Positions 25,259-34,116 of a stretch of 64,000 nucleotides of DNA are shown in pieces. Position numbers and translations under genes: made by a program. The first letter of the stretch is position 1. Every line of letters begins with the position of its first letter. This DNA is from an uncultured Verrucomicrobiota bacterium. Lineage in GTDB: Bacteria > Verrucomicrobiota > Verrucomicrobiia > Limisphaerales > UBA1412. Below the pieces are notes generated by a model. The model ran no database searches and had not been told where the DNA came from. It saw only the letters and a program-made list of their open reading frames with translations. The stretch lies in NCBI GenBank assembly GCA_944389455.1, contig CALXMK010000012.1:29285-93284 (forward strand). The letters are read 5' to 3'.

Positions 25259-27430
25259 ATGAAGCAGATAGCCCAGTATCAAGATGGTCGTTTAGAAATA
25301 CAGGAAGTTCCAATCCCGGTCCCGCCTCCGGGTGGGGCATTAGTGAAGGTAACACGCTCTGTGATTAGTATCGGGACAGAAAAGATGAAAGTAGAGCAAG
25401 CTAAGATGAATTTATTGCAAAAAGCGATGGCTCGTCCTGATCAGGTCCGAAAGGTATTAGAAACGGCTAAAAATTTAGGTTGGAAAAGCGCTTTGGAGAA
25501 GGTCAGAAACCGGATGGAAACTCCGACCCCTTTAGGATACAGTGCTGCAGGGGTGATAGTGGAGTTGGATAAGGGAAATACCCGCTTCAGAGTAGGGGAT
25601 CGAGTTGCTTGTGCCGGAGCCGAGTGCGCGAACCATGCAGAGTATATCGCTATGCCGGATTTGTTGATGAGTAAAATTCCGGATAATGTGCCGGATTGGA
25701 TGGCTGCTTATTCCACGGTTCTGAGTATAGCTTTGCAGGCAGTTCGTCAGGGGGATGCTAAATTGGGAGAACAGGTTTTGGTAATGGGGCAGGGATTAAT
25801 CGGGTTATTAGTGACAGGACTGCTTCATGCGAATGGAGTTCGGGTAATGGCTCTGGATTTGTTGCCAAGTAAAGAGAAGTTTTCATTAGCCATGGGAGCA
25901 GAGCGGTTTGTTTCTTCCGGTTCAGCTCTTTATAATGAGGTTCGTTATTGGACGAATTCTTATGGTGTGGATAAGGTTTATCTCTGTACCGGAACTCAAA
26001 GCAATAAACCGATTGAGCAGGCGATAGAAGTTATGAGAGATAGAGGCAGATTGGTTATAGTTGGAAATACTAAAACGGATTTGGCTTGGAAGACTTATTA
26101 TGAAAAAGAGGTAGAAGTTCGATATTCCAGATCTTATGGACCTGGCAGATATGATCCTGCTTATGAATGGGGCGGTAGCGATTATCCCATTGGTTATGTT
26201 CGTTGGACGGAACAACGGAATCTGGATGCGTGTTTGGCATTAATGGCTGCTGGAAAATTGAATTTGAAAAGCATAACGACTAATCGAGTTAAATTCAAAG
26301 ATTCATTGGAGATTTATCAAGATTTAATTAAGCCGAATTCAACCGAGATTGGGGTCGTATTGGAATACGATAATGAAGAGGTGTTTGAAGGAAGAGAGAA
26401 TGAGCATTCAGCAGAAGAGGAGATGGTGTCTTCTGAAGTACATAATCCGGTTAAATTAGTTCGTCCTGTAGAGTTTTTACATGTAGTAGGAGCAGGGAAT
26501 TTTGTGAAGACCATGTTGCTGCCGCACCTTCAGGGGAAGATACCATTGGGTACGGTTGTAAATCAGACAGCATTGAGCGCAAATCATGTAAAGAATAAAT
26601 TTGGATTCAAAAACGCGTCAGATCAATTAGATGAGATTTTTAAATTTGGTTCAAATGGAGCGTTAATTATAGGAACCAGACATCATTTGCATGCACCTAT
26701 CGTATGTGCTTCTTTGGCGAAAGGAATGCAGATCTTTGTAGAGAAACCCCTTTGCTTGACAGAGGATGAGCTTTCTCAGATTGATCAATTGATGCAGAGC
26801 GGTAAAGGGGGATCCGTTATGGTTGGATTTAATAGGCGTTTTGCACCTCTTTCGGTAGAGATGAAAAAGACGCTCTTATTATCTCCCGGTCCTAAGAGTG
26901 CGGTTTATCGGGTTATGGCTGGGAAGTTGGATCCGAAACATTGGTATGCGAATTATGCGGAGAGTGGAGGAAGAATTCTAGGAGAGGCTTGCCATTTTTT
27001 GGATTATTTCTGTTGGCTTTTTGAAAGTAAACCCAAAAGAGTTTTCGCGCAGAATGCCTGGCCAGTTGAGGGAGTGTTGGATTTTCCTGATACTGTTACG
27101 GCTCAGGTGGAGTTTGAGAATGGTTCGAGTGGTCAGTTGATTTATTCGGCAGAGGGGGATTCTTCTTATCCTAAAGAGCGTATAACTGTTTTTGGTGCAG
27201 GAGTTGTCTGTGAACTGGATAATTATCGCTATTTAGAGGTTTATAAGAATCATTCATGCCGTAAAATCCGTGGAAACTCGAAAGGACATCCTGAGCAGAT
27301 GGATCTTTGGCTAAGTTTCTTGAAAGGAGAAAGTGCGCATCCTTTACCTTACCAGCAGTCACGTCAATCGATGTTGCTGACTTTTGCTCTGCTAAAATCT
27401 ATCCAGAACGGAAAGAGTGTTGAGCTATAG
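25259..27430 (+). CDS. Bi-domain oxidoreductase: zinc-type alcohol dehydrogenase fused to Gfo/Idh/MocA dehydrogenase
   Basis: A 723-residue fusion. Residues about 1-370 are a medium-chain dehydrogenase (opening VPIPVPPPGGALVKVTRS, TPLGYSAAGVIVELD, NADPH-type motif VLVMGQGLIGLLVTG, YSRSYGPGRYDP). Residues about 390-723 are a Gfo/Idh/MocA oxidoreductase (FLHVVGAGNFVKTMLLP, IFVEKPLCLTEDEL, VGFNRRFAP, GRILGEACHFLDYFCWL), with the conserved EKP and the H..D of the active site. Proteins of this architecture are often found in cell-surface polysaccharide clusters, where they may oxidise and epimerise sugars; that role is inferred. It stands alone on the plus strand and ends 19 bases from a convergent methyltransferase. 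Confidence 0.92.
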   Translation: MKQIAQYQDGRLEIQEVPIPVPPPGGALVKVTRSVISIGTEKMKVEQAKMNLLQKAMARPDQVRKVLETAKNLGWKSALEKVRNRMETPTPLGYSAAGVIVELDKGNTRFRVGDRVACAGAECANHAEYIAMPDLLMSKIPDNVPDWMAAYSTVLSIALQAVRQGDAKLGEQVLVMGQGLIGLLVTGLLHANGVRVMALDLLPSKEKFSLAMGAERFVSSGSALYNEVRYWTNSYGVDKVYLCTGTQSNKPIEQAIEVMRDRGRLVIVGNTKTDLAWKTYYEKEVEVRYSRSYGPGRYDPAYEWGGSDYPIGYVRWTEQRNLDACLALMAAGKLNLKSITTNRVKFKDSLEIYQDLIKPNSTEIGVVLEYDNEEVFEGRENEHSAEEEMVSSEVHNPVKLVRPVEFLHVVGAGNFVKTMLLPHLQGKIPLGTVVNQTALSANHVKNKFGFKNASDQLDEIFKFGSNGALIIGTRHHLHAPIVCASLAKGMQIFVEKPLCLTEDELSQIDQLMQSGKGGSVMVGFNRRFAPLSVEMKKTLLLSPGPKSAVYRVMAGKLDPKHWYANYAESGGRILGEACHFLDYFCWLFESKPKRVFAQNAWPVEGVLDFPDTVTAQVEFENGSSGQLIYSAEGDSSYPKERITVFGAGVVCELDNYRYLEVYKNHSCRKIRGNSKGHPEQMDLWLSFLKGESAHPLPYQQSRQSMLLTFALLKSIQNGKSVEL

Positions 27431-27449
27431 AGTTTCTGCCCGTTTGTTT

Positions 27450-28220
27450 TTATAGCTTGCGGGCAGTAATAAAACCATTGAACATCATCAATTTCAATGG
27501 GGTTAAATTCAGTATCCAATCGATAAGCGGATTCACATATCGATCCGTACAGGAGATTTGTTTAATTTCACATCCGTAGCGTTTTAAGAAGAAGCTGATT
27601 TGGAGGGGATTTGTGACGATAATAGCATCGTCATCTGCTGTAAAGGGTTCTTTAACAATGGGAGGCATTTTTTCAAAAGAGACTTTTTCCGGAGAGAGAC
27701 GGATTTGTTTGAGTATTTTAAGCAGGGATAGGGCATTATGAATTTTGTTGTTTAATCCTCTCATCCTGGGGTGATAATCGCGAAATCCTATGACTCTCAA
27801 AAAATTGGGTGATGATACCGTGATTTTTCCTTGAGGTTTTGTGACTCGGACAAGTTCTTGTAGGAAAAGTTCTGGTTCTTCGACATGTTCTAAGACATTA
27901 AGAGAGCCGACAGAATCAAAAAAGTTATTTTCAAAAGGAAGCTTTTTCCCGTTATAGAGGGTACAGGAGGGAGAATGTTGAGTGGCTCTGGCGATATTGG
28001 CTTCAGAGACATCTATTCCGTAAGCTGAAAAACCGCGTTCTTTTAATTTTAAAACTACTTGTCCGACCCCACACCCTACATCTAGGATTTTAGGAACCTC
28101 AGTGTTTTCTGTGGTGGAGATAGAAAGGTTATCTATGTATTTGGAGTAGAAGTTGATATCCCATCCTGATAGAAACTCCGCGTAGGCTTCATTATGTCTG
28201 TATGTTTCCTGATGTCCCAT
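27450..28220 (-). CDS. Class I SAM-dependent methyltransferase (Methyltransf_11/23-like)
   Basis: A 256-residue methyltransferase with motif I ILDVGCGVGQVVLKL (near residue 45), acidic post-II residue in YGIDVSEANIARA, and motif IV-VI region FDSVGSLNVLEHVEEPELFLQELVRV broken here only for description. The LNVLEHV stretch is usual in sugar- or lipid-modifying methyltransferases of surface-polysaccharide regions. Its start at 28220 faces the tRNA-Lys gene; it converges with the bi-domain oxidoreductase. A 7-bp hairpin (CTGCCCG, 27436-27466) overlaps its 3' end. Confidence 0.85.
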   Translation of the reverse strand: MGHQETYRHNEAYAEFLSGWDINFYSKYIDNLSISTTENTEVPKILDVGCGVGQVVLKLKERGFSAYGIDVSEANIARATQHSPSCTLYNGKKLPFENNFFDSVGSLNVLEHVEEPELFLQELVRVTKPQGKITVSSPNFLRVIGFRDYHPRMRGLNNKIHNALSLLKILKQIRLSPEKVSFEKMPPIVKEPFTADDDAIIVTNPLQISFFLKRYGCEIKQISCTDRYVNPLIDWILNLTPLKLMMFNGFITARKL

Positions 28221-28283
28221 AGTGTAACTATTTCATTTAGTCTCCCTCGAAAAGGAAGAATTGCACTAAAAGAATAAAACTTC

Positions 28284-28311
28284 TTGCAGTTTTCTCCAAG
28301 TCTGATATTCT
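28284..28311 (+). promoter_or_regulatory. Candidate sigma-70-type promoter for tRNA-Lys
   Basis: TTGCAG (28284-28289) and TATTCT (28306-28311) are separated by 16 bases and lie 43 bases before the mature tRNA. A short inverted repeat (TCGCAC/GTGCGA, 28323-28340) sits in the presumed leader. Position and spacing are reasonable; the match is by eye only. Confidence 0.4.
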
Positions 28312-28354
28312 ATTGCACGTGATCGCACGATAGAGTGCGAATGCATTGTTAAGT

Positions 28355-28429
28355 GGGTTGGTAGCTCAGCGGTAGAGCAGCGGCCTTTTAAGCCGTTGGT
28401 CCAGGGTTCAAATCCCTGCCGACCCACCA
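28355..28429 (+). tRNA. tRNA-Lys (anticodon UUU)
   Basis: A complete cloverleaf can be folded: acceptor strands GGGTTGG and CCGACCC (with one G-T pair), D-arm GCTCAGCGGTAGAGC, anticodon stem GCGGC/GCCGT with loop CTTTTAA (anticodon TTT at 28387-28389), and T-arm CAGGG-TTCAAAT-CCCTG. The CCA end is encoded (28427-28429). A T-run (ATTTTT) follows directly and may aid termination. No other tRNA is near. Confidence 0.97.
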
Positions 28430-28626
28430 TTTTTCGAGTAATTTCCCTTTTGTTCTGTTTTTTATTTTGTGAGTGCTATAGCATCTACTTGAATAAAGAG
28501 GTGTTAAATATACTTAAAATAGAATTATTAAATTATTATAATTAGTTTTTTTAAACTTGAAAAGGCAGAAAGACCCCGTAAAATCCCAAGTGATACGTTT
28601 AGCGTATCGGAATATTTTCCATTTTT

Positions 28627-29424
28627 GTGTTGGAAGCTCCAAAAGATATAAATCTCCATGTAGGAGATAAACGTTTTGAAGAACGAATATTTTCCAATTC
28701 TAAGGAGGAATCTCGTTATTTTTGCCGTCTGGCAAATAATATATCTGAGGTCGAAAAAGCTCAGAAATTACGTTATGAGGTTTTTAATTTAGAATTGAAA
28801 GAAGGATTACCCGGCTCACATTTAACCGGATTGGATATGGATAGGTTTGATTCGGTTTGCGATCATTTATTGGTTTTTGAAACGACAAATCCGGATAGAG
28901 TAGTAGGAACCTATCGATTGCAGCCAGGGAATCGAGCAAAAGAGAATTTGGGCTATTACAGTGAAGAAGAATTTGATCTTTCTCCATTAGAGAAGCAAAG
29001 AGGAGAGATTATCGAGTTAGGAAGAGCCTGTATTGATGTAAAGCATAGAAATTTAAGGAGCTTAGGGGTGCTTTGGAGAGCGATTGGAGAATATGCGAAG
29101 ATACATCAAGGACGTTATTTAATTGGTTGTAGTTCACTGACTTCACAGGATGAATCCGTGGGAGCAAGTGCATATGAGATATTGAAAAGATATTTGGCGG
29201 AGCCTGATTTTCGAGTAAAACCTCATCCTCAATATGTTTGTTCTTTGGGTAAAATCTCTGAAAAAAAGGTTAAAATCCCCAGATTGCTGAGTGCTTATAT
29301 GTCCATCGGGGCTAAGATTTGCGGTGAACCGGCGATTGATAGAGTTTTTAAGACGATAGATTTCTTAACCGCTTTGGATTTGAAGAAAGTTAGTCCTGTG
29401 GTTTTCTTTATGGATGAGAATTAG
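28627..29424 (+). CDS. OlsB-like N-acyltransferase (GNAT fold)
   Basis: A 265-residue protein of the Acetyltransf_5/OlsB group. It shows EVEKAQKLRYEVFNLELKEG, DRFDSVCDHLLVFE, VVGTYRLQPGNRA, and IIELGRACIDVKHRN, a pattern found in ornithine N-alpha-acyltransferases and in autoinducer-synthase-like acyltransferases. OlsB makes lyso-ornithine lipid from 3-hydroxyacyl-ACP; the OlsA partner is not in the window, so the lipid product is inferred. The frame opens with GTG at 28627, with a weak ribosome site; a stop at 28600 rules out a longer form. A hairpin GATACG/CGTATC lies at 28592-28608 in the leader. Confidence 0.8.
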   Translation: MLEAPKDINLHVGDKRFEERIFSNSKEESRYFCRLANNISEVEKAQKLRYEVFNLELKEGLPGSHLTGLDMDRFDSVCDHLLVFETTNPDRVVGTYRLQPGNRAKENLGYYSEEEFDLSPLEKQRGEIIELGRACIDVKHRNLRSLGVLWRAIGEYAKIHQGRYLIGCSSLTSQDESVGASAYEILKRYLAEPDFRVKPHPQYVCSLGKISEKKVKIPRLLSAYMSIGAKICGEPAIDRVFKTIDFLTALDLKKVSPVVFFMDEN

Positions 29425-29430
29425 AGCGGA

Positions 29431-30822
29431 TTAATTTTCCGCTTGATATTGAGGGGCAGTTTGCATTGGAGGCAGACTTGCTCCGAGTGCGTTCCGTTCG
29501 GAATCGAGGTGATTAAGTCGTTTTTTCAACAAGCGCAGGTCAGAGCGAGAGGGAGAGTCTTTCCCTAAAAACGCATATAGGCGAGGTTGATAAATATAAT
29601 CGGTAATAGTGGTGCGATATCGTTCCGCCAAGTCGGCGACGGTGGGATGAGCGACCATTTCAAATGCCTTAAGCTGTGAGGCAATTCGTTCAAAAAAGTA
29701 TATTTGTACCAGCGGAGTCCAATGTTCTGCGATCATTTGCAGGTGGATAGTGTTGGGTGCCCTAAGAGTATTGATATCATAGACCGAAGCGACAGCTGAT
29801 TCAGAAAGAATGTCATTTAGTTTAATTAAACTTTGCTGGATAGTCCATGAATTAGGGCTGGTATCTTTTTGAGAACTAACAATTACCAATGCCCACCATT
29901 TTTCTAAATCGCTTAGCTCTTTAAACTCTTTTTTCCAGGCAGAAAGGAATGCCAAGTGCCAATTTTTATAATTTTTAAGTTGGAAGAGTGTTTGGCAGAA
30001 ACAGGATTTACCTTCCGGGAGAGAGAGCAATTCGTAAGTAAAAATAAGGGCTGCATCTTGAAATATCATCCACTGTACTCCGGACATTGTTTTATCGGAT
30101 GGAAAAGCCAGATAATTAAAATCAGGAGGTTCGGAGAGGGTTCGAATACGACTTTTGGCTTTTTTGACAGGATTTTCCATGATGGTTGAAAAGGTTTTGC
30201 GGGTATTAGAAATAGGAATTAGGGCAGGACCGCTTTTTTGCATAATGAGTTGAGTCATTCCTTCAATCATCCAAAGGGGAATTGTTGTGGCCTTTTTCTG
30301 ATAGGGAGAGCGGTTGGCAATTTCTAGAAGAAGAACTTGTACCACGGCTTGAATGAAACGATGAGGTGTTACTTCATCTGAAACTTTCATTGTGGTATGA
30401 AAACCATCATTCAAGAATTGATGAGAGAGTAGGATAGGACGATTTATTCCATTGGGATAGAAGTCGATGTCAATTTCTATTAATCCTTTCCATTGATCAG
30501 TAAGGCCTAGTTCTTGAAGTAAAATTTCCTTTATTCTTTCACAAATAACGATTGCAGTAGAGGGATCTAAGCGAACAGATTTGGGCCAGTTCAGCCTGGT
30601 ATCAGTAGTAATAAATCGCATCCCTCCGACAGAGCTGGGAGCAATTGTGGGTGTAAATGGAATGCCTTTGACAATGAATTGTCCTTCCAATTCACTACGA
30701 AGTGTAATTTTTGCAGTTTCAGGGAATTGGATTTGTGCCGAAACTGTTATGGATAGAAAAAGCAGAGTGAAAAGGAGAGGCTGAATAAAATTTTTTAGAA
30801 ATTGTATATTTGTAAATTTCAT
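29431..30822 (-). CDS. Secreted protein of unknown function, possibly degenerate peptidase
   Basis: A 463-residue protein with a clear signal peptide (core PLLFTLLFLSITVSAQ). No named family is recognised with certainty. The middle part (FIQAVVQVLLLEIANRS, then PLWMIEGMTQLIMQ) resembles gluzincin-type peptidases in which HExxH is followed some distance later by a W-x-x-E-G motif, but the HExxH itself is absent, so it is probably not catalytic. The C-terminal half is helical and glutamine-rich. It ends 7 bases from the convergent acyltransferase gene and is the last of a leftward series of secreted proteins. Confidence 0.6.
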   Translation of the reverse strand: MKFTNIQFLKNFIQPLLFTLLFLSITVSAQIQFPETAKITLRSELEGQFIVKGIPFTPTIAPSSVGGMRFITTDTRLNWPKSVRLDPSTAIVICERIKEILLQELGLTDQWKGLIEIDIDFYPNGINRPILLSHQFLNDGFHTTMKVSDEVTPHRFIQAVVQVLLLEIANRSPYQKKATTIPLWMIEGMTQLIMQKSGPALIPISNTRKTFSTIMENPVKKAKSRIRTLSEPPDFNYLAFPSDKTMSGVQWMIFQDAALIFTYELLSLPEGKSCFCQTLFQLKNYKNWHLAFLSAWKKEFKELSDLEKWWALVIVSSQKDTSPNSWTIQQSLIKLNDILSESAVASVYDINTLRAPNTIHLQMIAEHWTPLVQIYFFERIASQLKAFEMVAHPTVADLAERYRTTITDYIYQPRLYAFLGKDSPSRSDLRLLKKRLNHLDSERNALGASLPPMQTAPQYQAEN

Positions 30823-30917
30823 TTTTATTTTTTATTTCAAGGAGTCTCGTAATTTGAATATAGAATCCTCTGCTTATCCTATTCTTATAGTACAGGAGAA
30901 AAAGATATCATGAGATT

Positions 30918-32486
30918 TTAGTCTTCATCTTCTTCAGCAGCCAATCCTTTATCTACATATTCCTTCCACAGGGTTTTATCAACCGATAATTGAAAGAAGA
31001 GATTAGGTCGGAATCCATAGATCCCGGCAGATTGATAAGAAGAACCGAATTGCTCTTTGAGAGTAGAATAGAATTTGGGTGAATAGATTACAACAGGAGC
31101 AAAAATCTTTTCAGGAGGTGTATTATACCATCCCGTTTTTTCATCAGATTGACGCAGGTACCAAGGCAGAGGCCAGTAATCTCCATTTTGGGCGATAACT
31201 TGGATTGTCATTGTTTGAGGGTCAGGATAGATACTTCTGAGTTTTTCTACGGTTTTTGCCAAGTAACGAATATCACTGATACTGTGTGCGTAGATGTGGG
31301 GATTTTTAGATTCTTCAAAATAGGTATTGTTCAAAAGGTTATCCTGATAGACTAAATGGATGCCTCCTGCGAGGAGAATCAGCAGAGTAATTGTTTTTGC
31401 CGCTATACTGTGCCAACATACGCAAATATATCGTGTGCCTAATCCTGCCAGTAAAATAAGTCCCAGGATAACATTAATGAAACACCAAGGGGTTTTATAG
31501 GGAATAATGCAGTAGATTAATGCCAGAAGCAGGGTGTATCCAGCTAAAAAACATGAAAAACGACGTAGTGTAGGAGGTGTGTTTTCCTTGAATCCAGACC
31601 ATATACCAAGTGCAGCTGGAAGAAGAATGACCAATTCGGTAAAAATAGGGCCTCCGTCTTTTGAAAACCAGAAGTAACGTTCTAAGTAGTAATACCATGG
31701 CCAGATATGGGGAGAGGAACCGCCAGCACGATTAAGCCATGGAAGATAGGTTTTAAAGGAGTCTAATAATCCAGCTATATTGCTGAAGAAAGAGCTGAAG
31801 AGGATAAGCCAGATTGCAATAAAACCGCTCAGTCCGAGAAACCAATGGGAGAGTGGGATTTTTTTAAGAAAAAGAGTTACTTTTCCATCTTTTTTTTCAA
31901 AAGCCAAGAGGATTATAGCAGAACCGACTGCTGCTGCGATATTGAAAACAAAAGTCTCTTTAGTTGCGAACATGAGTCCCATAGCAACTCCAGAGAGAAT
32001 AATCCATTTTTTTTGAGCAGATTGTGAGTATTTCCAGATAGTTCCTATAAAGAATAGTGTAAAGATGAAGAGAAGAGTTTCGTGAATGTAATAGCGGTTA
32101 TAAAAAAGGAGAGAGGGGGTAATTGATAGAAGAAGAGCGGAAGCAATGAGACCGGATGTTCCCAGAGGCACTCGAAGTAGCAATAGTAATAAAATTCCTA
32201 CAAGACTATAACAGATAGGGACAGAACGGAGAACAGATTCCTTTTCCTTATCAATTTCAACTCCAGAGATAAAGTGAATAGGAAGTGAAAAATAAGGCAG
32301 AGTAGGACCATGAAATTCATTAGGATCGTATTTATAGACTCCCGTGTTCCAGAGTGTGCGGAATTTCATAGCTTGAACCGATTCATCAGCATGAAACGGC
32401 CGCTGTGACAGATTAGTCCAGCGCAGTGGAACTGCCACAGCAGCTAAAATAAATAAGATCAGAACTGTTTGCCAGAATCGGATCAC
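30918..32486 (-). CDS. Agl23-like/GT39-type membrane glycosyltransferase (TIGR03663 family)
   Basis: A 522-residue polytopic membrane protein. The N-terminus has the extracytoplasmic acidic motif of lipid-linked glycosyltransferases, LSQRPFHADESVQAMKF, followed by YDPNEFHGPTLPYFSLP, which together match what I remember of the TIGR03663 (Agl23, flippase-associated) family. About ten helices follow and a soluble C-terminal domain (about residues 400-522). It likely transfers a sugar from a polyprenyl carrier to a protein or glycan on the outer face of the inner membrane; this is inferred from the family. It follows the second discoidin-like gene by 15 bases on the same strand. Confidence 0.82.
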   Translation of the reverse strand: MIRFWQTVLILFILAAVAVPLRWTNLSQRPFHADESVQAMKFRTLWNTGVYKYDPNEFHGPTLPYFSLPIHFISGVEIDKEKESVLRSVPICYSLVGILLLLLLRVPLGTSGLIASALLLSITPSLLFYNRYYIHETLLFIFTLFFIGTIWKYSQSAQKKWIILSGVAMGLMFATKETFVFNIAAAVGSAIILLAFEKKDGKVTLFLKKIPLSHWFLGLSGFIAIWLILFSSFFSNIAGLLDSFKTYLPWLNRAGGSSPHIWPWYYYLERYFWFSKDGGPIFTELVILLPAALGIWSGFKENTPPTLRRFSCFLAGYTLLLALIYCIIPYKTPWCFINVILGLILLAGLGTRYICVCWHSIAAKTITLLILLAGGIHLVYQDNLLNNTYFEESKNPHIYAHSISDIRYLAKTVEKLRSIYPDPQTMTIQVIAQNGDYWPLPWYLRQSDEKTGWYNTPPEKIFAPVVIYSPKFYSTLKEQFGSSYQSAGIYGFRPNLFFQLSVDKTLWKEYVDKGLAAEEDED

Positions 32487-32501
32487 GAATAGTTATGGGG
32501 G

Positions 32502-33179
32502 TTATTCCAGACCCCAGACTTCAATTTCAATATAGCGATTCATAGAGCTGTAAGAACTGCCACGGCTATAGAATCTGAGATAACGGGCTTCAGCTCCTTT
32601 GGCGTCAATGAGACGTCCTTCATGGCTTTCATAATATTCTTTATCGTTGCCGATACCTTGCCCTGAAGAATTGTCATAATCATTATTATAAACAGTTTTG
32701 ACACCTTCTTTAAATTCAGGATCATTAGAGAGCTGAACGATAACATCCCGATAGATATGAGGAGTATTATGAGCGTGCCAGACTACGATAGCATAAATCT
32801 TAGAAGGTTTTTCCAGATCGATCTGCACCCATTGAGTTTTGCGAGGTAATTCAAGATAGGAATCATCATTGAATTCTTTGTCCCCATTGGTAACTAGGTC
32901 GTAGGATCCGTTTTGAGGTTTTTGAACACTTCCAGTTACCTTTTTATTAAGGGCAAGATTTTTACAGCCTTTGGGGGCCATGAATTGAGGTCGTGGCTCA
33001 TCTGTCGGTTTTTCTAAGTGCTCATCATCGGGGACATCCGTTGGAGTTCCCAAAAATGCAGGAATGGGAAGCTTAATATCTAGAGGTGCGAGCTCTTCAG
33101 CAGCAAAAACACTCTGAGAACCAATAAGAGAGAAGGCGACTATAATTGCGCTTAAAAATATGGTCTTTACTTTTTTCAT
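32502..33179 (-). CDS. Exported discoidin-like (F5/8 type C-like) protein, paralogue 2
   Basis: About 225 residues, with signal peptide MKKVKTIFLSAIIVAFSLIGSQSVFA; I start at the ATG at 33179, since the upstream ATG at 33206 lies inside a terminator hairpin and would lengthen the leader. A proline-rich linker (EKPTDEPRPQFMAPKG) leads into a jelly-roll domain that opens with NLALNKKVTGS and ends YIEIEVWGLE, the usual pattern of carbohydrate-binding discoidin-like domains; YYESHEGRLIDAKG is a segment shared with the paralogue. A role in glycan or surface binding is inferred. Its nearest relative is the gene directly upstream. Confidence 0.82.
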   Translation of the reverse strand: MKKVKTIFLSAIIVAFSLIGSQSVFAAEELAPLDIKLPIPAFLGTPTDVPDDEHLEKPTDEPRPQFMAPKGCKNLALNKKVTGSVQKPQNGSYDLVTNGDKEFNDDSYLELPRKTQWVQIDLEKPSKIYAIVVWHAHNTPHIYRDVIVQLSNDPEFKEGVKTVYNNDYDNSSGQGIGNDKEYYESHEGRLIDAKGAEARYLRFYSRGSSYSSMNRYIEIEVWGLE

Positions 33180-33181
33180 AT

Positions 33182-33207
33182 AAAAAATGGAGGACTGCTC
33201 CTCCATT
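33182..33207 (-). terminator. Intrinsic terminator between the two discoidin-like genes
   Basis: A perfect 9-bp inverted repeat (AATGGAGGA / TCCTCCATT, loop of 4) is followed on the minus strand by six T. It begins 20 bases after the stop of the upstream gene and ends 2 bases before the downstream start codon, so it can terminate or attenuate transcription into the second gene. Confidence 0.75.
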
Positions 33208-33227
33208 ATTGTTATTTTAGATTGTTT

Positions 33228-33899
33228 TTATTCTTCTAAACCCCAGACTTCAACTTCTGTATAGCGATTCAGTCGGCTGAATGTACTGCCGTTACTGTAC
33301 ATCCGGATATAACGAACTTTCTTACCTTTGGCATCGATTAGGCGACCTTCATGAGTTTCGAAGTACTCGAGGTCTTTACCTTCACCAAAACCTAAGGTGT
33401 TGTCGTAGTCATTATTATAGAATTGAGTTACTCCTTCTTTGAACTCAGGGTCATCTGAGCCCAGAACGACAATATCACGGTAAACCTGTGGCGTTGCAAA
33501 GCTATGCCAGATCAGAATGGCACTTACAGTTGATGGTTTCTCTAAGTCGATCTGAATCCACTGTGGTTTGCGGTGGAGTTCAAGATATTCGTCAGTAGCT
33601 TCCTTGAAACCATCGTTTACCAACTCAACGCTACCGGCCAGAGGTGATTTATCACTAGTGGTAATTTTTTTCTCCAAAGCGAGGTTCTTAACTCCTTTAG
33701 GAGCCATAAACGGAGCACGAGGTTTATCGCTCGGTTTTTCCACATATTCACTCAGTTCAATGTCACTTGGAGTGCCTTGCTCAGAAGGTTTGGGTAACTC
33801 TAATGGAAGTGCTTCTAAATCTGCAGCATTTGTGTTTGCAGTAAATGCCACTGCAGCAATGATAGCTGCAAAACTCAACATTTTAATTTTATGTTTCAT
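33228..33899 (-). CDS. Exported discoidin-like (F5/8 type C-like) protein, paralogue 1
   Basis: A 223-residue protein with signal peptide ending TANTNA, the linker EKPSDKPRAPFMAPKG and a discoidin-like jelly-roll (NLALEKKITTSDK to YTEVEVWGLEE). It is a close paralogue of the downstream gene: both share WIQIDLEKPS or WVQIDLEKPS, FYNNDYDN or VYNNDYDN and HEGRLIDAKG. No catalytic module is attached, so each may act as a stand-alone binding protein. An AT-rich partial palindrome (about 33903-33924) lies directly before the start codon. A strong intrinsic terminator follows the gene, so it may be expressed at a higher level than paralogue 2. Confidence 0.82.
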   Translation of the reverse strand: MKHKIKMLSFAAIIAAVAFTANTNAADLEALPLELPKPSEQGTPSDIELSEYVEKPSDKPRAPFMAPKGVKNLALEKKITTSDKSPLAGSVELVNDGFKEATDEYLELHRKPQWIQIDLEKPSTVSAILIWHSFATPQVYRDIVVLGSDDPEFKEGVTQFYNNDYDNTLGFGEGKDLEYFETHEGRLIDAKGKKVRYIRMYSNGSTFSRLNRYTEVEVWGLEE

Positions 33900-34116
33900 G
33901 TCCTATTTTTGTATTTACAAAATACACCTCAGAAATTCTATCAAAATCAAATTTTGTCGGCAAACCTTTTCTCCGCGATCGTTTTCAGAGCAGTGTATGA
34001 TTTGTTGGTGTATGATAAAGAGATATAAAAATCTCCGATACAATTCTCTGCTATTGAAAGTATCTCTGAGGCGAGTTATTACTCAACCTTTTGATTTGAC
34101 TCTTGAAAGGATTTGG

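Noticed and set aside
27436..27466. Hairpin CTGCCCG/CGGGCAG as a terminator between convergent genes
   Set aside because: The stem is short with a 17-base loop, and no T-run follows on either strand.
29425..29443. Hairpin AGCGGA/TCCGCT as a bidirectional terminator
   Set aside because: Only 6 bp, overlapping a stop codon, and no T-run; too weak to list as a feature.
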